Below are positions 14,871-24,015 of a stretch of DNA of 64,000 bases, one piece after another. Origin of the DNA: an uncultured Faecalibacterium sp. (GTDB taxonomy: Bacteria > Bacillota > Clostridia > Oscillospirales > Ruminococcaceae); the NCBI GenBank assembly GCA_934533135.1, contig CAKTBG010000001.1, forward strand, positions 1 to 64,000. Direction: 5' to 3'. The translations under genes and the position numbers were made by a program. Position 1 is the stretch's first letter, and each line of letters begins with the position of its first letter. The notes under the pieces were generated by a model that saw only the letters and a program-made list of their open reading frames with translations, made no database searches and had not been told where the DNA came from.

Positions 14871-14909
14871 GCAAATACCATGAAATCTTATTTTCAGGAG
14901 GCGAACCCT

Positions 14910-15509
14910 ATGAGTTTTGTTCCTTACGTTGTCGAGCAGTCGGCGCACGGGGAGCGTTCCTACGACATTTTTTCCCGTCTGCTGAATGATCGTATCATTG
15001 TTCTGAGCGAGGATGTCAACGACACCTCCGCCAGCCTCGTTGTAGCACAGCTGCTGTATCTGGAAGGGCAGGACCCCGATAAGGACATCAGCCTGTATAT
15101 CAACAGCCCCGGCGGTTCCATCAGCGCAGGCATGGCGATCCACGATACCATGAACTATATCAAGTGCGATGTTTCCACCATCTGCATGGGCATGGCTGCT
15201 TCGATGGGTGCGTTCCTGCTGGCAAGCGGCACCAAGGGCAAGCGTTTTGCCCTGCCCAACGCCGAGATCATGATCCATCAGCCGCTGATCGGCGGCGGTC
15301 AGAACGGCGGCCTGTCGGGGCAGGCAACGGACATCAAGATCCATGCCGAGCACCTCGTCCGCACCCGCGAAAAGATGAATCGGATGCTCAGTGCCTACAC
15401 CGGCCAGCCGCTGGAAAAGATCCAGATCGACACCGAGCGCGACAACTTTATGTCCGCAGAGGAAGCAAAGGCATACGGCCTGATCGACGAGGTCATCGCC
15501 CGCCGCTGA
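14910..15509 (+). CDS. clpP: ATP-dependent Clp protease proteolytic subunit
   Basis: The protein has 199 residues. The catalytic triad is S98 (GMAASMG), H123 (MIHQPL) and D178 (DTERDNF). A small glycine-rich insertion ([10 protein letters not shown], near 128-137) lies after the His loop compared with shorter family members. AGGAGG precedes ATG 14910 by 7 bases. ClpP forms the tetradecameric chamber served by ClpX, whose gene follows. Confidence 0.96.
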   Translation: MSFVPYVVEQSAHGERSYDIFSRLLNDRIIVLSEDVNDTSASLVVAQLLYLEGQDPDKDISLYINSPGGSISAGMAIHDTMNYIKCDVSTICMGMAASMGAFLLASGTKGKRFALPNAEIMIHQPLIGGGQNGGLSGQATDIKIHAEHLVRTREKMNRMLSAYTGQPLEKIQIDTERDNFMSAEEAKAYGLIDEVIARR

Positions 15510-15554
15510 ACGCCTCGTGGAACGAATCATAACCCAGATAAGGAATAAAAGGCT

Positions 15555-16883
15555 ATGGCAAACAACAATTCCGGCAGAGATAAAAACGAAAAAGATCTGG
15601 TTTGCAGTTTTTGCGGCAAGCATCAGGACGAAGTGGAGCGGATGATCATTGGCCCGGGCGTCAACATCTGCAGCGAGTGCATCGGCCTGTGCTATGACTT
15701 GCTCTCAGACAAGCCGGAGCGCGGCGCAGCGCGTCCGGCTGGCCGCAGCGGTGCAGCCCGCCCCCGCATTCAGCCGGCAGACAGCCTCTCCATCAACATC
15801 AAGACCCCTGCGGAGATCAAAGAGGGTCTGGATCAGTATGTCATCGGGCAGGACGAAGCCAAGCGTGTGCTGGCGGTGTCGGTGTACAACCACTACAAGC
15901 GGATCCTCAGCGGCGGCAAGGGCGCAGACGTAGAGCTGCAGAAGTCCAATGTTCTGCTGCTGGGTCCCTCCGGTGTCGGCAAGACTCTGCTGGCGCAGAC
16001 ACTGGCCAAGATGCTGGGCGTGCCCTTCGCCATTGCGGACGCAACCACCCTGACCGAGGCCGGCTATGTGGGCGAGGATGTGGAGAATATCCTGCTCAAG
16101 CTGCTGCAGGCAGCGGACTTTGACGTCCAGAAAGCCCAGATCGGCATCATCTATATTGATGAGATCGACAAGATCACCCGCAAGAGCGAGAACCCCTCCA
16201 TCACCCGCGATGTGGGCGGCGAGGGCGTGCAGCAGGCATTGCTGAAGATCCTCGAGGGTACCGTGAGCAATGTTCCGCCGCAGGGCGGACGCAAGCACCC
16301 GCAGCAGGAGTTCATTCAGATCGACACCACCAACATCCTGTTCATCTGCGGCGGTGCCTTCGATGGGCTGGATAAGTACATCCAGCGTCGCACCGACAAA
16401 TCGGCACTGGGCTTCGGCAGCAGTCTGCGGGATACTTCCAGCGATGCACAGAAGGCTCTGCTGCGGAAGGTCGAGCCCCACGATCTGGTCAAATTCGGCC
16501 TGATCCCGGAGCTGATCGGCCGTCTGCCGGTCATCACGGTGCTGGACGATCTGGACGAGGATGCACTGGTGCGCGTCCTCAAGGAGCCCCGCAACAGTCT
16601 GGTCAAGCAGTACAAAGAGCTGCTGGGCATGGACAATGTGGAGCTGGAGATCACCGACGAGGCTCTGCACGCCGTGGCGCGCAAGACCATCGAGCGGAAA
16701 ACAGGTGCCCGCGGCCTGCGCAGCGTGATGGAGAGCATCCTGATGCCCATCATGTACGATGTGCCCAACGACCCCACCATCATCCGCGTCACCATCGACA
16801 AGGATACCGTGGAAAATGGCGAGGCGCATCTGGAGTACGGTGCTGTCCGCAAACGGTATAAAAATCAGACCGCTCTGAGCTGA
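15555..16883 (+). CDS. clpX: ClpX, ATPase subunit of the Clp protease
   Basis: The protein has 442 residues. The N-terminal C4 zinc finger (C17, C20, C39, C42) is followed by an AAA+ domain with Walker A GPSGVGKT (137-144), Walker B YIDEIDK, and the pore region. The C-terminal small domain ends the protein. A Gly/Ala/Arg/Pro-rich linker (about 56-74) separates the zinc finger from the ATPase. ClpX unfolds substrates and feeds ClpP, encoded just upstream. Confidence 0.97.
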   Translation: MANNNSGRDKNEKDLVCSFCGKHQDEVERMIIGPGVNICSECIGLCYDLLSDKPERGAARPAGRSGAARPRIQPADSLSINIKTPAEIKEGLDQYVIGQDEAKRVLAVSVYNHYKRILSGGKGADVELQKSNVLLLGPSGVGKTLLAQTLAKMLGVPFAIADATTLTEAGYVGEDVENILLKLLQAADFDVQKAQIGIIYIDEIDKITRKSENPSITRDVGGEGVQQALLKILEGTVSNVPPQGGRKHPQQEFIQIDTTNILFICGGAFDGLDKYIQRRTDKSALGFGSSLRDTSSDAQKALLRKVEPHDLVKFGLIPELIGRLPVITVLDDLDEDALVRVLKEPRNSLVKQYKELLGMDNVELEITDEALHAVARKTIERKTGARGLRSVMESILMPIMYDVPNDPTIIRVTIDKDTVENGEAHLEYGAVRKRYKNQTALS

Positions 16884-16915
16884 TCGGTACGCTGATCGGC
16901 AGAAGAAGTGCCTGA

Positions 16916-16953
16916 AGTCCCGTAAAAGTTTCGGCTTTTGCGGGGCTTTTTTC
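16916..16953 (+). terminator. Terminator of clpX
   Basis: AGTCCCGTAAAAG pairs with CTTTTGCGGGGCT (two G-T pairs) around TTTCGG and ends in T6. Confidence 0.85.
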
Positions 16954-16962
16954 TTTTCAATC

Positions 16963-16991
16963 TTGTTTCTGAAACGATTCTGAGTTATAAT
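16963..16991 (+). promoter_or_regulatory. Promoter of the aminotransferase gene
   Basis: TTGTTT (16963-16968), a 17-bp spacer and TATAAT (16986-16991), placed directly after the clpX terminator. The leader of about 120 bases has no structure I can name. Confidence 0.6.
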
Positions 16992-17119
16992 ATTAAAGTC
17001 TGAGATGCACTGCCCGACCCGGATGGAGAAATGTCCTCTGGCAAGGGTTTCCCGGAACCGAGTCGGCAGTGCTGAGACAGTGGGCAATTAGGAAGTATGA
17101 TAAAGGAGTGTGTGTTTCG

Positions 17120-18400
17120 ATGGCAAATTATTTTGAGATGGATCGCGATGCGCTCGCCGCAGAAAAAGCGAAACTGGAAGAAGAATATAAGAAATTTCAG
17201 GCTCTGAACCTGAAGCTGAACATGGCACGCGGCAAGCCCGGCCCTCACCAGATGGATCTGGCCATGGGTCTGCTGCAGATGACCGATTACACCACCGATG
17301 CCGGCACCGACGCCCGCAACTACGGCGACCTTGAGGGTCTGCATGAGGCGCGGGAGCTGTTTGCCGATGTGATGGGCGTGAAGCCGGGAGAGGTTTTTGT
17401 GGGCGGCAACTCCAGCCTGCAGATCATGTACAACCTCGTCTCCATGGGGTACTGTTTCGGGTTCCCCGAGTCTCCCTGCCCGTGGTCGCAGGTGGAGAAG
17501 CGGAAGTTCCTCTGCCCGGTGCCCGGCTATGACCGCCATTTTGCGATCACGGAAGAGTTCGGCTTTGAGATGATCAATATCCCCATGACCCCGGACGGCC
17601 CCGATATGGATATGGTCGAAAAGCTGGTGGCCGAGGATGCTACCATCAAGGGCATCTGGTGTGTGCCCCAGTATTCCAACCCCGACGGCTATGTGTACAG
17701 CGACGAGACCATCCGCCGCTTTGCGGCCATGAAGACCGCCGCCCCCGATTTTAAGATCTTCTGGGATGAAGCTTACATCGTCCACCACCTGACCGACGAG
17801 ATCATCGAGACGCCCGTTCTGCTGAACGAGTGCAAGAAGTATGGCACCGAGGATCGGGTCTTTATGTTCACGTCCACCAGCAAGATCACCTTCCCGGGTG
17901 CAGGCGTTTCGGCACTGGCTTGCAGCGAGAAGATGCTCAAGTACATCTGCAAGCGGTTCTCGGTCATGATCATCAGCTACGACAAGATGAATCAGCTGCG
18001 TCACGTCCGCTTCCTCAAGAACAAAGAGGGCGTGCTGGCACACATGGCAAAGCACCGCCGCCGCCTGATCCCGTGCTTCGACGCGGTGAAGACGGCCTTT
18101 GCCGAGGAGCTGACCCCCTGCGGCGACATTGCCCACTGGACCAACCCCAAGGGCGGCTACTTCATCAGCCTGTATGTCATGCCCGGCTGCGCCAAGCGGG
18201 TGGCCTCCCTCTGCAAGGAGTGCGGCCTGACCCTGACCGGTGCGGGCTCGGCGTATCCGTACCACAAGGATCCGGAGGACTCCCACCTGCGCATCGCGCC
18301 CACCTATCCGAGTCTGGATGAGGTGGAGACCGCTTCGGATCTGCTCTGCGTCTGCGTCCGTCTGGCGGCCGTCGAAAAGCTTCTGGCAGACAATGCCTGA
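17120..18400 (+). CDS. Aspartate aminotransferase, subgroup Ic-like (PLP-dependent)
   Basis: The protein has 426 residues. It contains the features of the short-known Ic branch of class I aspartate aminotransferases: LNMARGKPGPHQMDLA near the start, ARNYGDLEGLHEAR, FWDEAYIVHHL and the PLP lysine in TSTSKITFPGAG. It transfers amino groups between aspartate and 2-oxoglutarate, feeding the aspartate family pathway seen elsewhere in this window (asd, dapA, dapB, thrC). AAAGGAG 11 bases upstream supports ATG 17120; an in-frame start at 17069 lies outside any ribosome site. Confidence 0.88.
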   Translation: MANYFEMDRDALAAEKAKLEEEYKKFQALNLKLNMARGKPGPHQMDLAMGLLQMTDYTTDAGTDARNYGDLEGLHEARELFADVMGVKPGEVFVGGNSSLQIMYNLVSMGYCFGFPESPCPWSQVEKRKFLCPVPGYDRHFAITEEFGFEMINIPMTPDGPDMDMVEKLVAEDATIKGIWCVPQYSNPDGYVYSDETIRRFAAMKTAAPDFKIFWDEAYIVHHLTDEIIETPVLLNECKKYGTEDRVFMFTSTSKITFPGAGVSALACSEKMLKYICKRFSVMIISYDKMNQLRHVRFLKNKEGVLAHMAKHRRRLIPCFDAVKTAFAEELTPCGDIAHWTNPKGGYFISLYVMPGCAKRVASLCKECGLTLTGAGSAYPYHKDPEDSHLRIAPTYPSLDEVETASDLLCVCVRLAAVEKLLADNA

Positions 18401-18422
18401 TTCGTAGGCTCCCCAAGCTGTA

Positions 18423-18470
18423 AAATCTCCCTGCACCGCCGACCGGACGGCGCAGAGGAGATTTATTATA
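18423..18470 (+). terminator. Probable terminator before secDF
   Basis: AAATCTCC pairs with GGAGATTT with an inner CTGC/GCAG stem, followed by ATTATATTT. The U run is interrupted, so read-through into secDF is possible. Confidence 0.5.
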
Positions 18471-18491
18471 TTTGGAGGTTTCCCATTTTCT

Positions 18492-20828
18492 ATGAAAACA
18501 AAAGGTAAAGCATGGCATCTGGCTGCCGCCGTATTGCTGATCGCAGTGTTTGTCTTTACGGCATTCTTCGGCATTTCGGCAAAGTACGGCGACACGACCA
18601 AAACCTACATCAAAGGCGCACAGGATATCCGCTTCGGTGTGGATATCAAGGGCGGCGTCAACGTCACCTTCGTTCCGTCGGACGGATATGACGCCACCGA
18701 CGATCAGCTGGAAGCGGCTCAGCTGGTCATCGAGAACCGTCTGGTCGCACTGAACGTCACCGATTACGAGCTGTACGTTGACACCAACTCGGATGCACTG
18801 ATCCTGGAGTTCCCGTGGCAGTCCGGTGAGACCGATTTCGACCCGGAAGCCGCCATTCAGGAGATTGGCACCACGGCCTATCTGACCTTCCGGGAGGGAA
18901 GCAGTGCGGACGGTACGCTGATCCTCGACGGCTCCATGGTGGAGAGTGCAGCGGCGCAGTATGGCCCCGTAAGCGGCAGCAGCTCGGAATACTATGTCGC
19001 GCTGAAGTTTACCGACGAAGGCGCAAAGGCTTTTGGCGATGCGACCACCAAGCTCTACGCGGACAACGGCAGCATCAGCATCTGGCTGGATGATCAGAAC
19101 GTGAGCACCGCGACGGTCAACGCTGCCATCACCGACGGTGCGGCCATCATCACCAGCTCTGCATCCAATCCTTTCACGCAGGAGGATGTGGTCAAGATGG
19201 CGCGCCAGATCAATTCCGGCTCGCTGCCCTTCGCCCTGACGGTGGACAGTTACTCCACGGTCAGCCCCAGCCTTGGCGAGAACAGCCTGAGCGCGATGGT
19301 GTTTGCCGGTGTGATCGCCTTTGTACTGATCGTGGTTCTGATGACCCTGCTCTACCGGCTGCCTGGCTTCCTTGCCTGCATCGCACTGGCCGGTCAGGTG
19401 GCGGCAACACTGGCGTTCGTCTCCGGTTACTTCCCGGTGTTTGAGAGCTTCACGCTGACGCTGCCCGGCATCGCCGGCATCATTCTGGCCATCGGCATGG
19501 GTGTGGACGCCAATGTGATCACGGCAGAGCGCATCAAGGAGGAGCTGCGCGGCGGCAAATCGCTGGACGGTGCCCTCAAGAGCGGCTTTGCCCGCGGCCT
19601 GACCCCGGTGATCGACGGCAACGTGACCATTGTGATCGTTGCCATTGTCCTGATGGGTGCATTTGGCCCCTCGGATGGTTTCTTTGCCAAGGCACTGCAC
19701 TTCGTGTTCTTTGCCTTTGGCCCCTCCACGGCTGGCACCATCTATGCCTTCGGCTATACGCTGCTGACCGGTGTTCTGCTCAACTTCGTGTTCGGCATCT
19801 TTGCGACCCGCGTGATGATCCGCGGCGCAGCGGCGATCCCCGCCCTGCGCAACCCGTGGCTCTACGGTGCAGATGCACCCGGCAAGGAGAAAAAGCAGAT
19901 CGGCACCATCGACCTGATGTCTCTGCGCAAGCGGTTCCTCTCCATTGAGCTCTGCCTGCTGGTCCTTGTGGTCTCCGGCTCGATGCTGCTGGGCGTCAAG
20001 CTGGACACCGAGTTTACCGGCGGTGCCATGATCACCCTGCGCTATGAGGACAGCTTTGATCAGGCAGCTGTCCAGAAGACGGCTTCGGCCGCGCTGGAAA
20101 GCAGCGACCTGACCCTGCAGTCCGGCGAGAATGTTGCGACCGGGGAGCAGACCCTCAAGATCTCGATGCCCGGCACCGAGACTGTGACCACCGAACAGGT
20201 GGAGACCCTGATCGACTCTCTGAACGAGACTTACCCGGAGAACCACTTCGCCCAGCTGTCGCTGCAGAACGTCAGCGCGGCAATGGGAACCAAGTTCCTC
20301 CAGAAGAGTCTGGTGGCCGTGGTCTTTGCGCTGCTGCTGATCCTGATCTACATTGCGATCCGCTTCCGGAAGATCGGTGGTCTGACCGGCGGCCTGATGG
20401 CAATTCTGGCTCTGGTCTGCGACCTGATGATCGTCTATGGCACCTTTGTGGCTCTGCGCACCCCGCTGGACGGCAACTTCATTGCGGCCATGCTGACCAT
20501 TCTCGGTTACTCCATCAACGATACCGTCGTTGTTTACGACCGGATCCGCGAGAACCGTGCCCTGATGGGCAAAAAAACCTCGTTTGAGCAGCTGGTCAAC
20601 CAGTCGGTCTGCCAGTCGGCTCGTCGCACGGTCATCACCACCGTAACCACGGTGATGGCTCTGGGCGTGATGTGCGTCGTGTCCAAGCTGTATGGGCTGG
20701 ACAGCATCTTCACCTTTGCCTTCCCGCTGATGATGGGTATGCTCAGCGGCGTGTTCACGTCGCTCTGTGTTTCCACCTCTGCGTGGACTGCTTGGAGCAA
20801 CCGCAAGGCGGTCAAAAAAGCAAACTGA
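18492..20828 (+). CDS. secDF: SecDF, fused protein-export membrane protein
   Basis: The protein has 778 residues and joins SecD (about 1-440) and SecF (about 475-778) in one chain. The SecD half has an N-terminal membrane segment, a large exported domain (FGVDIKGGVNV) and the membrane motif GVDANVITAERIKEEL. The SecF half has LDTEFTGGAMITLRY and GYSINDTVVVYDRIRENR. About twelve membrane segments are expected. It uses ion flow to assist late steps of Sec export. GGAGG stands before the start, and the gene is followed by nrdR after 35 bases. Confidence 0.95.
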   Translation: MKTKGKAWHLAAAVLLIAVFVFTAFFGISAKYGDTTKTYIKGAQDIRFGVDIKGGVNVTFVPSDGYDATDDQLEAAQLVIENRLVALNVTDYELYVDTNSDALILEFPWQSGETDFDPEAAIQEIGTTAYLTFREGSSADGTLILDGSMVESAAAQYGPVSGSSSEYYVALKFTDEGAKAFGDATTKLYADNGSISIWLDDQNVSTATVNAAITDGAAIITSSASNPFTQEDVVKMARQINSGSLPFALTVDSYSTVSPSLGENSLSAMVFAGVIAFVLIVVLMTLLYRLPGFLACIALAGQVAATLAFVSGYFPVFESFTLTLPGIAGIILAIGMGVDANVITAERIKEELRGGKSLDGALKSGFARGLTPVIDGNVTIVIVAIVLMGAFGPSDGFFAKALHFVFFAFGPSTAGTIYAFGYTLLTGVLLNFVFGIFATRVMIRGAAAIPALRNPWLYGADAPGKEKKQIGTIDLMSLRKRFLSIELCLLVLVVSGSMLLGVKLDTEFTGGAMITLRYEDSFDQAAVQKTASAALESSDLTLQSGENVATGEQTLKISMPGTETVTTEQVETLIDSLNETYPENHFAQLSLQNVSAAMGTKFLQKSLVAVVFALLLILIYIAIRFRKIGGLTGGLMAILALVCDLMIVYGTFVALRTPLDGNFIAAMLTILGYSINDTVVVYDRIRENRALMGKKTSFEQLVNQSVCQSARRTVITTVTTVMALGVMCVVSKLYGLDSIFTFAFPLMMGMLSGVFTSLCVSTSAWTAWSNRKAVKKAN

Positions 20829-20863
20829 CCGGTCCATGACGACCGAATGCAGGAGGAACAACT

Positions 20864-21325
20864 ATGAAATGCCCCTATTGCGGGGATGAGGAGTCCAAGG
20901 TGATCGACTCCCGCCCCACCGAGGATGGCGAACGCATCCGCCGTCGGCGGGAGTGCCTGCGCTGCCACATGAGGTTTACGACCTATGAGATCGTGGAGAC
21001 GGTGCCCCTGATCGTCATCAAAAAGGATGAATCCCGGGAGCCGTTCGATCGGCAGAAACTGCTCAATGCCATGCTTCGTGCCTGTGCCAAGCGTCCCGTC
21101 CCTTACGAGACGCTGGAGCACGCCGTCAGCAGCATCGAGCAGGCTCTCATGAGCTCGTATGACCGCGAAGTGACCAGCGTGCGGATCGGCGAACTGACCA
21201 TGCAGGAGCTGAAAAAGATCGACGAAGTGGCCTATGTCCGTTTTGCATCGGTCTACCAGCAGTTTGCGGACGTAGAAAGCTTTTTCAATGAGCTGAAAAA
21301 GCTGATGGGCGACCGCTCCAAGTAA
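20864..21325 (+). CDS. nrdR: NrdR, repressor of ribonucleotide reductase genes
   Basis: The protein has 153 residues: a zinc ribbon (C3, C6, C31, C34), then an ATP-cone domain (about 46-136) that senses ATP/dATP. It represses nrd genes by binding NrdR boxes. Signature [18 protein letters not shown] is typical. AGGAGG precedes ATG 20864. No nrd gene is in the window. Confidence 0.96.
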   Translation: MKCPYCGDEESKVIDSRPTEDGERIRRRRECLRCHMRFTTYEIVETVPLIVIKKDESREPFDRQKLLNAMLRACAKRPVPYETLEHAVSSIEQALMSSYDREVTSVRIGELTMQELKKIDEVAYVRFASVYQQFADVESFFNELKKLMGDRSK

Positions 21326-21338
21326 CAGATCAAGAATA

Positions 21339-21375
21339 AATGCTCTCTGTTTCCAACGAAGCAGAGAGCATTTTT
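21339..21375 (+). terminator. Terminator of nrdR
   Basis: AATGCTCTCTG pairs with CAGAGAGCATT, loop of 12 bases, followed by T-rich sequence. It separates nrdR from the convergent minus-strand pair. Confidence 0.8.
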
Positions 21376-21388
21376 CTTTGCTTGCCCT

Positions 21389-21757
21389 TTACAAGATCCG
21401 CCTTGCCAGCCACTCCATCGTCTCGATCTGCACCTCGGCACGGCGCAGCTCGCCGAAAGCTTCTTCCGGAGCAGACCATTCCAGATGGCCGTCGGCGGCG
21501 CGGAGGGCGGCTTCCAGCTCAGTGAAATCTGCCGTGCGCACCAGATGATTCATCCCTTCCCGCATTTCATCGCAGAGCCGGGCACCTTCGGCGAGGGATC
21601 GCCGCGCGGTGGCGTAGTCTTCATCCCGGATGGCTTCCATGGCAGTATCGAGGGCACGCGAGAGATCATCGGCAAACTTCTGGACGCGGCAGCTGCTGTA
21701 AACGGCAATGACCAGCAGGGCTGCGACCATGACCAGACAGGCGTAGATCCTTCTCAT
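21389..21757 (-). CDS. DUF4363 family protein
   Basis: The protein has 122 residues with an N-terminal membrane or signal segment (IYACLVMVAALLVIAVYSSC) and a helical remainder rich in Glu, Ala and Arg. DUF4363 proteins occur beside DUF421 genes in spore-forming Firmicutes; the gene begins 17 bases after the DUF421 gene ends. GGAGGGAG stands 9 bases before ATG 21757. The function is not known; a role at the membrane with its DUF421 partner is inference. Confidence 0.7.
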   Translation of the reverse strand: MRRIYACLVMVAALLVIAVYSSCRVQKFADDLSRALDTAMEAIRDEDYATARRSLAEGARLCDEMREGMNHLVRTADFTELEAALRAADGHLEWSAPEEAFGELRRAEVQIETMEWLARRIL

Positions 21758-21774
21758 CGCAAAACACTCCCTCC

Positions 21775-22467
21775 TCACTGGGAGCCGCCTGCGGAGCGGC
21801 TCTCTTTTTTCAGCAGAAAATAATCTTCGGTGTCGTTGCCGACCAAAAGCAGGATCTCCTCCGGCAGCAGGGTGTTGGCCTGTGCCGTCCGTTCCAGCCA
21901 CGCCCGGTCTTTGCCGCAAGAGCGCAGATTGTCCTCCAGAACCTGCCCATCCAGTACAAAGGGGATGGTGGCCTGTGTTTGCCGCGCCGCAAGGCGCAGA
22001 TCGGCGAGGGTTGCAGGCTGCCGTTCGGGGCGGAGCGCAGCCGAAAGGGTGCCGTTGGTTTCGATGATGGCGTAGGAAACATCCCGCGGATCAAAGATGT
22101 CCTTCCCGCGCAGAGCTTCCATCAGATCGGCAGTGGTCAGCCGGAGCATCCGCAGTGCCTTCTGGTCGATCTGCCCGTTCAGGATCACGGTCTTGGGGCG
22201 GCCGGACATCAGGTTGAAAAATTTCTGGCTCCGGAAGCTCAGCATCGACCCCAGCAGTTCCAGCGCGGCAATGAGGAAGAGCGGGATTAGGCTGGCCGTG
22301 ATGGGCACTTCCTCCGACTCGATGGAGATGGACGCCAGATTGGAGATGAGGATGGTGGAGACCAGCTCCTCGGGCTGCAGTTCACCCAGCTGACGCTTGC
22401 CCATCAGCCGCATGGCAAAGAGCACGCAGAGATAAATGAGGATGGTGCGGCAGATCAGAAACTTCAA
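21775..22467 (-). CDS. DUF421 membrane protein (YetF/YdfS type)
   Basis: The protein has 230 residues. Three N-terminal membrane segments (about 1-80) precede a soluble part with MGKRQLGELQPEELVSTILISNLAS and the two-part C-terminal DUF421 domain. The start is TTG 22467, fixed by AGGAGG 8 bases upstream; the nearby ATG is in another frame. DUF421 proteins are common in spore formers and some are linked to spore or germination traits; no precise function can be given. It is divergent from a germinant-receptor operon, which fits a spore-related setting. Confidence 0.85.
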   Translation of the reverse strand: MKFLICRTILIYLCVLFAMRLMGKRQLGELQPEELVSTILISNLASISIESEEVPITASLIPLFLIAALELLGSMLSFRSQKFFNLMSGRPKTVILNGQIDQKALRMLRLTTADLMEALRGKDIFDPRDVSYAIIETNGTLSAALRPERQPATLADLRLAARQTQATIPFVLDGQVLEDNLRSCGKDRAWLERTAQANTLLPEEILLLVGNDTEDYFLLKKESRSAGGSQ

Positions 22468-22483
22468 AAATCATTCCTCCTCC

Positions 22484-22516
22484 CGAGGCCTGCCCCTGCA
22501 TAACCGGCAGGCCTCG
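22484..22516. promoter_or_regulatory. Perfect 11-bp inverted repeat between DUF421 and the ger operon
   Basis: CGAGGCCTGCC (22484-22494) pairs exactly with GGCAGGCCTCG (22506-22516). The -35 of the sigma-G-like promoter lies in the loop and the -10 lies 4 bp beyond the right arm. There is no T run on either strand, so a binding site or mRNA hairpin is likelier than a terminator. Confidence 0.5.
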
Positions 22517-22527
22517 TGGTCATACTG
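22497..22527 (+). promoter_or_regulatory. Sigma-G-like promoter of the ger operon
   Basis: TGCATA (22497-22502), an 18-bp spacer and CATACTG (22521-22527) closely fit forespore sigma-G promoters. GerA-type operons in Bacillus are sigma-G dependent. The transcript would begin near 22534, just before the ribosome site of the A-subunit gene. Confidence 0.5.
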
Positions 22528-22548
22528 CTGGACAAAGGGGGCGGTTCC

Positions 22549-24015
22549 ATGCAGCTTTCGAGAAGTCTTTCCCAAAACCGCGAAACGCTTGATGCTATGT
22601 TTGGCCGATCCGCAGATTTTTATGCGAAGGACATCCAGCTTTACCACTGTGCCGGAACGATCCTGCTCTTTGATGGGATGGCAAGTCTCGAATCCCTGTG
22701 GCAGCTGCTTCTGGATGCAGTCAACCGGCAGACACAGCCGCTGCAGCCCGGGGAGACCGGCATCGCCAGCGGAGAGCAGATCTTCGATTGGCTGTTTTAT
22801 CACTCGGATCTGCCCGCCGAGAGCACCCCGGTGGAGGACATGGACGATCTGGTAAAGCGGCTGACGGCAGGGATGTGCGTCCTTCTGCTGGACGGATGCA
22901 GGCAGGGGATGGCTTTTTCGGTGCAGAGCCTGAAGTTCCGCTCGGTGGAAGAACCTTCCGGCGAGGGCAACCTGCGCGGCTCGCGGGAAGGTTTTACCGA
23001 TCTGCTGCGGGTCAACCTGAGCCTGCTGCGGCGGCTGATCCGGACAGAGCAGCTTGTGCAGGAAGCGGCACAGGCCGACTGCGAGACCAAGACCGAGTAC
23101 GCGGTCTGCTATTGCAAGGGAAAGGTGCCGCCCACTGTTGTGGAACAGGTGCGCCGGACGCTCCAAGCGGCAAAGCCGACGCTGCTGCTGGATTCAAGCT
23201 ACTTTGTGCCATGGCTTTTCCCCGCAAAGATCCGGCTGTTTGCACCGGTCGGCTACACCGAACGTCCGGCGGTCGCTGCGGCAAAGCTCTGTGAGGGAAA
23301 GCTGGTGATCCTCGTCAACGGCAGCCCCTCCGCCATGATCCTGCCGACTCTCTTCTGCGAAAATTTCGATTGCCTCGACGATTACGGAACCACGGCGGTG
23401 TTCTCGTCGTTTTTGCGGCTGCTGAAATATACGGCATTCTACCTGAGTGTTTTTCTGCCCGGGTGCTTTGTCTGTCTGGCGGTCTATCTGCCGGAGCTGA
23501 TCCCGCCCCAGCTGCTCTTTAAAATGGAAGCAGCGGAGCAGGCAACACCCTTGCCGCTCTTCGCCGAGATGCTGATGGTGATCCTGATCCTTGAGGTCAT
23601 CCGGGAAGCGGGGCTGCGGATGCCCCAGACGCTGGGGCACTCGGTCAGTCTGGTCGCAGCCCTGATCGTCGGCGATGCAGCCATCGCCACCGGTCTGATG
23701 AGCACGCCGGTGATCCTGACGGCCTCGGTGACTTCGATCGCCATCTTCGTCACACCCTCTCTCTACGAACCGGCGACCCTGCTCCGGCTGGTGGTGCTGC
23801 TGGCCGCAGGTCTGGCCGGGCCGGTGGGCTTGGTGGGAGCCGGGCTGTTCGTCCTCTTCGCGCTGACCGGCGTTTCCGCAATGGGGGTGCCCTATCTGTC
23901 CGGAAGCACTTTCCCGGAGGGATCGCTGTCCGAAGATGGTGTGATCCGGCGCGATTATCGCGTTCTCTCGCAGGATCCCTTTACCATCTGGCAGAAACGA
24001 GGTGAGAAGCAATGA
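22549..24015 (+). CDS. GerA-family spore germination receptor, A subunit
   Basis: The protein has 488 residues. It has a soluble N-terminal half, then LPTLFCENFDCLDDY and several membrane segments (about 290-450) typical of GerA/SpoVAF proteins, ending with FPEGSLSEDGVIRRDYRV. These subunits sense germinants in the inner spore membrane with B and C subunits. AAAGGGGGCGG precedes ATG 22549. The next gene overlaps by 4 bases, giving the classic A-B-C order. Canonical GerA motifs such as the PFPP loop are poorly conserved, so the family is clear but the branch is divergent. Confidence 0.85.
   Translation: MQLSRSLSQNRETLDAMFGRSADFYAKDIQLYHCAGTILLFDGMASLESLWQLLLDAVNRQTQPLQPGETGIASGEQIFDWLFYHSDLPAESTPVEDMDDLVKRLTAGMCVLLLDGCRQGMAFSVQSLKFRSVEEPSGEGNLRGSREGFTDLLRVNLSLLRRLIRTEQLVQEAAQADCETKTEYAVCYCKGKVPPTVVEQVRRTLQAAKPTLLLDSSYFVPWLFPAKIRLFAPVGYTERPAVAAAKLCEGKLVILVNGSPSAMILPTLFCENFDCLDDYGTTAVFSSFLRLLKYTAFYLSVFLPGCFVCLAVYLPELIPPQLLFKMEAAEQATPLPLFAEMLMVILILEVIREAGLRMPQTLGHSVSLVAALIVGDAAIATGLMSTPVILTASVTSIAIFVTPSLYEPATLLRLVVLLAAGLAGPVGLVGAGLFVLFALTGVSAMGVPYLSGSTFPEGSLSEDGVIRRDYRVLSQDPFTIWQKRGEKQ

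Noticed and set aside
14826..14909. Longer N-terminus of ClpP from 14826
   Set aside because: These codons lie in the 18-bp terminator hairpin. AGGAGG and the usual ClpP N-terminus are at 14910.
18177..20861. Open minus-strand frame of 894 codons opposite secDF
   Set aside because: It covers secDF completely and yields a His/Gln/Asp-rich sequence without motifs, so it is not a gene.
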